Shown: positions 57,377-64,000 of the stretch, in pieces
How the letters are laid out: the number at the start of each line of letters is the position of its first letter
How positions within the stretch are numbered: position 1 is the stretch's first letter
Assembly: GCA_034770075.1 (NCBI GenBank)
Contig: CM068380.1
Span: forward strand, 24,482,638 to 24,546,637
From: Aralia elata
Taxonomy: Eukaryota; Streptophyta; Magnoliopsida; Apiales; Araliaceae
Reading direction: 5' to 3'
Length of the DNA: 64,000 bases
Made by a program: the position numbers and the translations under genes
Notes under the pieces: model-generated
Database searches by the model: none
What the model was told of the DNA's origin: nothing
Seen by the model: only the letters and a program-made list of their open reading frames with translations

Positions 57377-58455
57377 TCACTTAAAAAGATGCGGATAGTT
57401 CACCTTCATCTTTTCCTCAAGCTCTGACATAGCTTTTTCAACTGTGTGGTTCCTTTAGAGCATCTTGACTGAATGAATGATCTTACTACGCAATGTCGGT
57501 TCCTTCCTATCGAGTATCTGGATAGGAACTTCTTTATACGATAAATTTTTCTCGATTTGAATTGGTTCGTAGGATATGACGTGCTTATAATCAGGTTTAT
57601 ATGGTCGCAACACTAAAACATGAAACACGTTGTGAATGTGCTCCAGTTCAAGAGGTAAGGCCATCTCGTACGCCACTCCACCAACTCGCTTTAGAATCTC
57701 AAAACCTAGGGCTCAATTTCCCCTATTTCCCAAAACGGATCTTCCCTTTCTAAGGTGATACTTTCAAAAACACCAAACTGCCCACCTCAAAGTCTCACTT
57801 CTGACGGTGCAGGTCAGCGTACTTCTTTTGTCGATCCTGGGCTGATACCAGACGCGCCCTTATTAATGTGATCATATCTGCGGTTTGCTGTACTATTTCA
57901 GGTCCCAACAGTCTTCGCTCTCCCACTTCATCCCAACACAACGGTGTTTGACACCTTCTTCCATATAACGCTTTGTACGGTGTCATGCTGATACTAGCGT
58001 GATAACTGTTGTTGTAAGCGAACTCCACTAATGGTAAGTGGTCATCCCAACTGCCCTTGAAGTCCATAACTACTGCTCTAAGCATGTCCTCAAGGGTTTA
58101 AATCGTTCGTTCACTTTGGCCATCAGTTTGAAGGTGATATGTTGTACGTATCCTCAACTGCGTCCCCATTCTCTCCTGCAAACTCCTCCAGAAATTTGAC
58201 GTGAAGTGCGGATCTCTATCAGACACAATAGATACTGGCACCCCATGTCGCGACACAATCTCCTTCACATAGAGCTTCGCTAACTGCTCCAGATTGTACC
58301 TAATCTTAATTAGTATAAAATGTACAGATTTAGTCAAACAATCTACGACTACCCAAATTGCGTCTAAACCCTTCCGAGTTGGTGGAAGTCCTACCACAAA
58401 ATCCATCGTGATATGCTCCCACTTCCATTCCGGAATCTCCAGTGGTTGTAGCAAT
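57377..58455 (-). pseudogene. Chromovirus integrase, copy 3
   Basis: Core LPPTRKGLDAIWVVVD, with ITMDFVVGLP (first D), VSDRDPHFTSNF (second D) and TDGQSERTI (E), all catalytic residues present. Then a stop, MLRAVVMDFKGSWDDHLP, CWDEVGERRLLGPEIVQQT and KKYADLHRQK, a decayed part with stops and a frameshift near 57660-57790, and the chromodomain end HPHLFK-type (57377). Interrupted at 58456 by the LTR of the next element. Confidence 0.88.
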
Positions 58456-59655
58456 TGATGTGATAAAAATATGTAACTGCAAGTGCACAGTGTCAAATTG
58501 AAGAATTGACAAGTACATGTCGAATTCACAGAGACTAGATTAATTTTAATGTATCCTTAATATCTATTTTAGGCGAATTAGAAATAAAGATTGAGAATCA
58601 ATTAACTATAATTAAACTAACTAATAATAAGGAAGCAATCTAGGAATTCGAATCCATTAAATAATAAACATAATAAGTAATTCAATTTCTTCTATTTTTA
58701 TAACTTAATTATGATTTTGATCTTCCTTCCCTTTAATTTAGTAATTTTATAATTAACGTGGGCAAGCATAGACTATGAAAATTTAAGGATTAACTATAAC
58801 CCATCAAAACTTCTTTGAGCAAGAATGGATTATGAAAAACTCATATCTTAACAATAATCTATCAAAACCTCTTAATTAATTTAAAATCACATAAAAACTA
58901 TAAAACGAAGGTATTTCAATGATGAAACATGAAGGGAAAATCAATTAAACATAAAAGTACAAATAGTAGAAGAGATAAAAAATATTATCATGAATAATTA
59001 TTTAATTTCATCTTCATCCTAGATTAAAGAAATTAACTAGACATGAAAATAAATAAACTAACTAAAATAAAGAAGAAGTAGAAAATTAAAAATAAAATAA
59101 GAAAACTCCCTTTAATTAACGATCCTCCAACAAGCGTACAATGAAAAATAATTTAATTTACTCCTACTCCTAACCTAAACTGATACCCCTAACTTAAACT
59201 AATACATCCTTGCTCTCTAAAAGAAGAAACCTATTTATAGGAAAAATAAATTGATGCCCTAATTTATATTTATTGAACTTGGCCTCTTTTGTTCCCTTTT
59301 GATTTCAATCTCTACATGGTAATCTCCCAAGAGTCCATTTCCATGTAGGTTTCAACTTCCTAGTGGCAATCAACTTCTCAAAGATATCTTCTAGATTGAT
59401 TTTGCTTTCTCTCGCTGCATTTTGACTTGCACACCAAGATTGTTCCACCTCCTTCCTTCTCATTGTAGAATTCTTCTTAGATATTTCTTTACATGAATAA
59501 GAGCATTAAATACTGTTTGATCACCAAGATTTTGACTTTATTGCAACAAAATATTAAATCCTACAAAATAAAATAAAACATATTAATTAAATAAACTAAT
59601 ATAATAAAAATGACAAAATTAGGGATAATAAAATGTATGAATTATGTGTTTATCA
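58456..59655 (-). repeat. 3' LTR of the nonautonomous element
   Basis: 1200 bp matching 62884-64000. TATA-like CTATAAATAG on the minus strand at 59231-59240. Its U5 end (plus strand GTCGAATTCACAGAGA, 58519-58534) corresponds to the TCTCNGTG-ATCGAC motif of Athila LTRs. Confidence 0.92.
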
Positions 59656-59670
59656 AATACCCCCATACCT
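59656..59670 (-). other. Polypurine tract of the nonautonomous element
   Basis: Minus-strand AGGTATGGGGGTATT, next to the LTR start TGATAAAC. Compare AAGTTTGGGGGTATT-TGATGA in the Athila element. Confidence 0.85.
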
Positions 59671-59675
59671 AGCTT

Positions 59676-59693
59676 TTGCTCGTCCTCGAGTAA
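59676..59693 (-). other. Hairpin upstream of the PPT, nonautonomous element
   Basis: Minus-strand TTACTCG-AGGA-CGAGCAA. Same place and size as TTGCTTG-GGGA-CAAGCAA in the Athila element. One U-A pair is replaced by C-G, and one G-C pair is an A/C mismatch. Confidence 0.8.
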
Positions 59694-60149
59694 AATAAAA
59701 AGAAAATAAAATAAAAACAAAAACTATACTACCACATTTTTGTAGGAAACACAATTATACTTAGCATGTGCAACAAGCCTTTAAACCCCAAGGTTACCCT
59801 AAGTGGACGAGTTGTGTCTCGTGAGGGTTTGTAGTGAATATACCCACAAAATTTAAAATTCAAAACAAAATATTTTTGGGTTTAACCAATTATGAAATCG
59901 AAAGAAAACTTCTAAATATCCATGGACATTATACATAAGCAAAATCAAATTCAAAATCACACTTTCACCTTATCAAAAATAATTAATCTTCATTCTAGAC
60001 AATATCCTTCATAAAATTAATTCCATGTGATGCATGCATTGTGTATGTGATGTAACTCTTAGTAGGAATTTTTACCATGAAAATCAAGCAAATTCATTTT
60101 TCTTTTTTCTTTTTTCCCCTTTTCATTCATTTTTTTTTCAATTTTTTTC

Positions 60150-60310
60150 TTGACTTGTGCAATGTCTCGTTTTCTTAGGCTTTTTAGAGTTACCCATGTA
60201 ACGAGCGTTGGACCAATGACTCCCAAGCCAATTGGCTTTAGGGCACTAGGTGTAGAAACACCCCTAAGGGCTTACTAACTCGAGTAACAAAGGCCACAAA
60301 ATTAGACTAG
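60150..60310 (-). other. Conserved noncoding module, nonautonomous copy
   Basis: Minus-strand counterpart of 13921-14090. Hairpins in plus coordinates: 60249-60262 (GGTGT/ACACC), 60223-60235 (CCAA/TTGG) and 60189-60202 (GTTAC/GTAAC). No long frame is conserved through it. Confidence 0.8.
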
Positions 60311-60914
60311 TCAAGCTGCTTATATCCATCACACTTTTCAGCGTGAATATCGATGCTTCCTGAGGCTTGGATACCCAGTTATTTCGTTCAATGGACATTG
60401 AAGCATATTTCTTTTTTTCAATTTTTTTCTTTTTTTTTCTTGAAATTGCTCAAATCATAGTTTATACCCTGCAACTAAGAGTTAGTGTGAACGTGAAGTG
60501 TCAAAAATGCATAGGAACTTTATTTTACTCAAGATGGTGTTTCGAATTAGGATTTTGTATCTTATCAAAGGTTCAAGAGTTCTAAATCTTTTAATCTTAC
60601 TCATGAGTTCTGCACCACAAATACTTATTAGAATTAATCCAACTCATAAAAAGTCAAACAAAATTTTTAATTTTTTTTTGATTTTTTGTGTCATTTTTTT
60701 TAAAATAAAAATTTTTTAAAATTTTTTCTTACAAAAAATATCTAATAAAAAAATTCTTAAATTTTTTCCTAAATTCCTAAAAAGAAAAAAAATATCTAAT
60801 ACTATAATACAAACTCTCCCCATACCTAAATCATGCATTGTCCTCAATGTATGCAAATAAAAAATAGAGAACAAAGAAATAAAAGAATTGTACCTTGTGT
60901 GTGGGGCCGTAGTA

Positions 60915-61928
60915 CTACAATAAATGCGATGAAAAAGAAAACAAATGTACATACCTACGAATTTCATAAATCTTAAAATACATGTATTGATAAAAGAGTG
61001 ATACAAATGAGTATGTGAGTGTGGTCTCCTCATGATTTTTCGGAGGTCTAGGAAATTGAAAATAACCATAATTTTCATCACAGTTATTCTTAAAGTCAAC
61101 ATCAAGAAAACATTCACTAATATACTCAAAGTGTGGACGAATTGGTTCAAATGTATGTTTTAATTTGGGCGACTTATGTGTAGTGGATCTCAACATCTCA
61201 TTGACCTTATCTAAATATTCAGATTCATTCTATTTTTGGTCAAGGTGATTTAAGAAAAAATCAATTGGATTATCTTCAATCATGAGTCTATTTTCATTCA
61301 TTTCATGGGTCATAAACAACTCTTGGATCATGTTTACTTTTATGGGTTGATCTACAAAATCACTCGGTTGTTTTCTAGGAATAGGTCTTTCAGGGTATGA
61401 AACTTTAGGCTTATAAACTTTTTCAACCCACTCATTAAATGCGACATGATCAATTTTAGATATAGACTCATAATTTTTAGACTCCTCAAATTGGTTTGAC
61501 TTAAACTCTGTAGAATTATTGAATATAGATTTTTTATTTTTCTCATCATTTCTACAACTATCATGATTTTCAAAATTAACCTCAGAGTCACTATAAAACT
61601 CACTCACCTCTTGTTCATTTATTATGGTGGCTAACCGGCTCATTTGAATTTGTAGACGAGATATAGCTTGATTCGTGTTTTGCATGAAATTAAAATGAGT
61701 TTCCATTAAAGCTTTCATAGTTTTCTCTAAGGTGTTCAATCTTTCCTCTTCTTCATTTGAAAATTCTTGTGGTTATTGAGGTTCTAGATCCAGATATGGA
61801 TATGGATATGAAATTAGATAAGGATTTTCATAAGTTGGAAAAATTTGATTTACTTGGTGTGCATTAAAATTTTCATAGGGTTCTTGATTCCAAGCAAAAT
61901 TATTATTCCAACTATAATAGGAGTCCAT
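60915..61928 (-). pseudogene. Gag-like frame of the nonautonomous element
   Basis: One reading frame of about 338 codons from MDSYYSWNNNFAWNQEPYE to the stop at 60915, interrupted only by TAA at 61773-61775 and TAG at 61230-61232. Middle part LNTLEKTMKALMETHFNFM and AISRLQIQMSRLATIINEQ is a coiled coil like that near the end of Athila gag (compare LAAQISALSKKMDAL at 6537). An acidic linker and NPIDFFLNHLDQK follow. No zinc knuckle or enzyme domain. The retained frame over 1 kb suggests recent coding use; the function is not known. Confidence 0.6.
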
Positions 61929-62859
61929 CTTTCCATAAATCACAAGACAAATAAACAACTAGCCACGAAAGTCACACAAAAGGAAAAAAAAATTAAAAAT
62001 AAATAAATATCCTAATTCTGCGGTTAACCTAAATAAAATCTAGGCAACTCCTAACTGTTCCAAGTTACACCTTAAGGTCCACAAAATTCAAAATTAATCA
62101 AGCCACTAGCCAGGTAAGTGTAAGAACGGTGGGAGTCTCTCCGTGGGTACGGTGACTAATTAAATAACCACACGTTCTTTAGGCGTTTGCCTTTTGAACC
62201 ACTTGCCTCGACACCAGTAGTTTGATTAATTAAAAATTCAGCTTCTTCTTGGAGTTTCGTGTCCTAATTGAGCTCGAGAGTCCTAGGGGCTAACGTCTAC
62301 TTGATTTTATTAGGTCAAGGTTATGCAAAATGCAAGTTGGGTTGTTTGTGGGCCAAGGAAGGGTGATGAAATCCCCACCTTATCTTGTTACAAGTTTTTG
62401 CCCTTAATGTTAGATTAAAGATAAAAATGCACAAATAAAATAAAAAAATGGTAAACAAATAAAATGTCCTAAAACTATGTGGATTACGAAGTAAAGAGAA
62501 ATTTGACGTACCTCAATCCTCTAGCAATTACCACAGTTTATATTTAACAAAAAATAAAAAAAAATAAAAAATCCTAAACATGATGTGTTCTACGTGAGTA
62601 AATGCATGAATGCGACAATTAGTTTTCTAACTAACAATAAAAACTAAAAAAAAATAAAACTAAGCTACTATTTTTTGTTTTTTTTTAAAAAAAATAATAA
62701 TAAAATATGGAGATACGAAGTACCAGAAAAAGCACAACAACAAAATTGTTATCTTTTCGCTCCTTCAATCCGCTTCGATAATCCTGAAAAAGGAAAAAAA
62801 TGAATTAAAAACTAATTCGAATAAATAAAAATTAAGGAATAAAAAAAAATTAATTCTAG
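61929..62859 (-). other. Leader of the nonautonomous element
   Basis: Noncoding. Near the PBS end the minus strand has TTTTTTCCTTTTTCAG (about 62785-62800), similar in place and sequence to TTTATTTCCTGTTTCAG of the Athila leader (5687-5703), a possible splice acceptor. Poly-A/T rich otherwise. Confidence 0.5.
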
Positions 62860-62877
62860 TCCCCAACAACGGCGCCA
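62860..62877 (-). other. Primer-binding site, tRNA-Asp type, intact
   Basis: Minus-strand TGGCGCCGTTGTTGGGGA, one mismatch from the Athila-type tRNA-Asp PBS, 6 nt from the 5' LTR. Confidence 0.9.
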
Positions 62878-62883
62878 AAAACT

Positions 62884-64000
62884 TGATGTGATAAAAATAT
62901 GTAACTGCAAGTGCACAGTGTCAAATTGAAGAACTGGCAAGTACAAGTCAAATCCACAGAGACTAGATTAATTTTAATGTATCCTTAATATCTATTTTGG
63001 GTGAATTAGAAATAAAGATTAAGAATCAATTAACTATAATTAAACTAACTAATAATAAGGAAGCAATCTAGGAATCCGAATCCATTAAATAATAAACATA
63101 ACAAGTAATTTAATTTTTTCTATTTTTATAACTTAATTATGATTTTGATCTCCCTTCCCTTTAATTTAGTAATTTTATAATTAACGTGGACAAGCATAGA
63201 CTATGAAAATTTAAGGATTAACTATAACCCATCAAAACTTCTTTGAGTAAGAATGGATTATGAAAAACTCATATCTTAACAATAATCTATCAAAACCTCT
63301 TAATTAATTTAAAATCACATAAGAACGATAAAACGAAGGTATTTCAATGATAAAACATGAAGGCAAAATCAATTAAACATAAAAGCATAAATAATAGAAG
63401 AGATAAAAAATATTATCATGAATAATTATTTAATGTCATCTTCATCCTAGATTAAAGAAATTAACTAGACATGAAAATAAATAAACTAACTAAAATAAAG
63501 AAGAAGTAGAAAATTAAAAATAAAACAAGAAAACTCCCTTTAATTACTGATCCTCCAACAAGCGTACAATGAAAAATAATTTAATTTACTCCTACTCCTA
63601 ACCTAAACTGATACCCCTAACTTAAACTAATACATCCTTTCTCTCTAAAACAAGAAACCTATTTATAGGAAAAATAAATTGGTGCCCTAATTTACATTTA
63701 TTGAACTTGGCCTCTTTTGTTCCCTCTTGATTTCAATTTCTACATGGTAATCTCCCAAGAGTCCCTTTCCATGTAGGTTTCAACTTCCTAGTGACAATCA
63801 ACTTCTCAAAGATATCTTCTAGATTGATTTTGCTTTCTCTCGCTGGATTTGACTTGCACACCAAGATTGTTCCACCTCCTTCCTTCTCATTGTAGAATTT
63901 TTCTTAGATATTTCCTTACATGAATAGGAGCATTAAATACTGTTTGATCACCAAGATTTTGACTTTATTGTAACAAAATATTAAATCCTACAAAATAAAA
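62884..64000 (-). repeat. 5' LTR of the nonautonomous element, cut by window end
   Basis: 1117 of about 1200 bp. It differs from 58456-59655 at a few percent of positions by eye, so the insertion is older than the Tat element. Confidence 0.9.

Larger units (their letters stand above)
58456..64000 (-). mobile_element. Nonautonomous Athila-related retrotransposon (incomplete at window edge)
   Basis: Two LTRs of the TGATGTGATAAAA..TTTATCA type flank only 3.2 kb: PBS, leader, one gag-like frame, a conserved noncoding module and PPT. No protease, RT, RNase H or integrase. PBS TGGCGCCGTTGTTGGGGA, PPT, U5 motif and 3' module all match the Athila type. It inserted into a chromovirus integrase at GCAAT (58451-58455); the right-hand duplicate lies outside the window. 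Confidence 0.88.

Overview
The window is nuclear DNA of a flowering plant, probably a eudicot. It is AT-rich, has spliced genes with GT-AG introns, and about two thirds of it is LTR retrotransposon sequence, much of it nested. Genes are sparse. Supported host genes are the 3' part of an EMB8-like alpha/beta-hydrolase gene (+, 70-3184, three exons), an intact CNX6/MOCS2B molybdopterin synthase large subunit (-, 21173-21763), and a decayed 2-oxoglutarate/Fe(II) dioxygenase pseudogene (-, 16126-17322). No rRNA, true tRNA or CRISPR was seen.

Layout. 1-4200: EMB8-like gene end, with a Tourist-type MITE in one intron, a repeated small element in the next intron and again downstream, and a tRNA-derived SINE. 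4203-15904: complete but heavily decayed Athila-lineage Ty3/gypsy element (+), 5-bp target duplication ATGTG. 15910-24246: dioxygenase pseudogene, Stowaway-type MITEs, a retrosequence-like A-tailed stretch, CNX6 and its probable 5' intron, and a 737-bp hAT/MULE-like element. 24247-42407: 18.2-kb Tat-lineage Ty3/gypsy element (-), TSD TGTAT. Its two LTRs have the same length and are nearly identical; it carries two spliced antisense genes and a 35-bp-based higher-order tandem array. 42408-46690: microsatellite, a MULE-like element, a hairpin element. 46700-58455: a Copia element (LTR, PBS, gag pieces) disrupted by chromovirus (Tekay/Del-like) LTR and integrase pieces. 58456-64000: an Athila-related element (-) with a gag-like frame and no pol, inserted in a chromovirus integrase; its 5' LTR runs off the window.

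The strongest lead is a noncoding module shared by the Athila element (13921-14090, 14495-14512) and the pol-less element (minus strand, 60150-60310, 59676-59693). Four short hairpins sit in the same order upstream of the polypurine tract, and most differences between copies keep the pairing, including one U-A to C-G exchange. With matching PBS, PPT and U5 motifs this suggests a cis-acting RNA signal that lets a defective element use Athila proteins.

Other leads: family-specific GC-rich palindrome clusters in LTRs of three lineages (Athila, Tat, chromovirus); four look-alike hairpins in the Copia 5' leader; a 35-bp monomer array arranged as 140- and 245-bp higher-order units; antisense genes with plant-mobile-domain and DUF7745-like proteins. 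All alignments and counts were made by eye.
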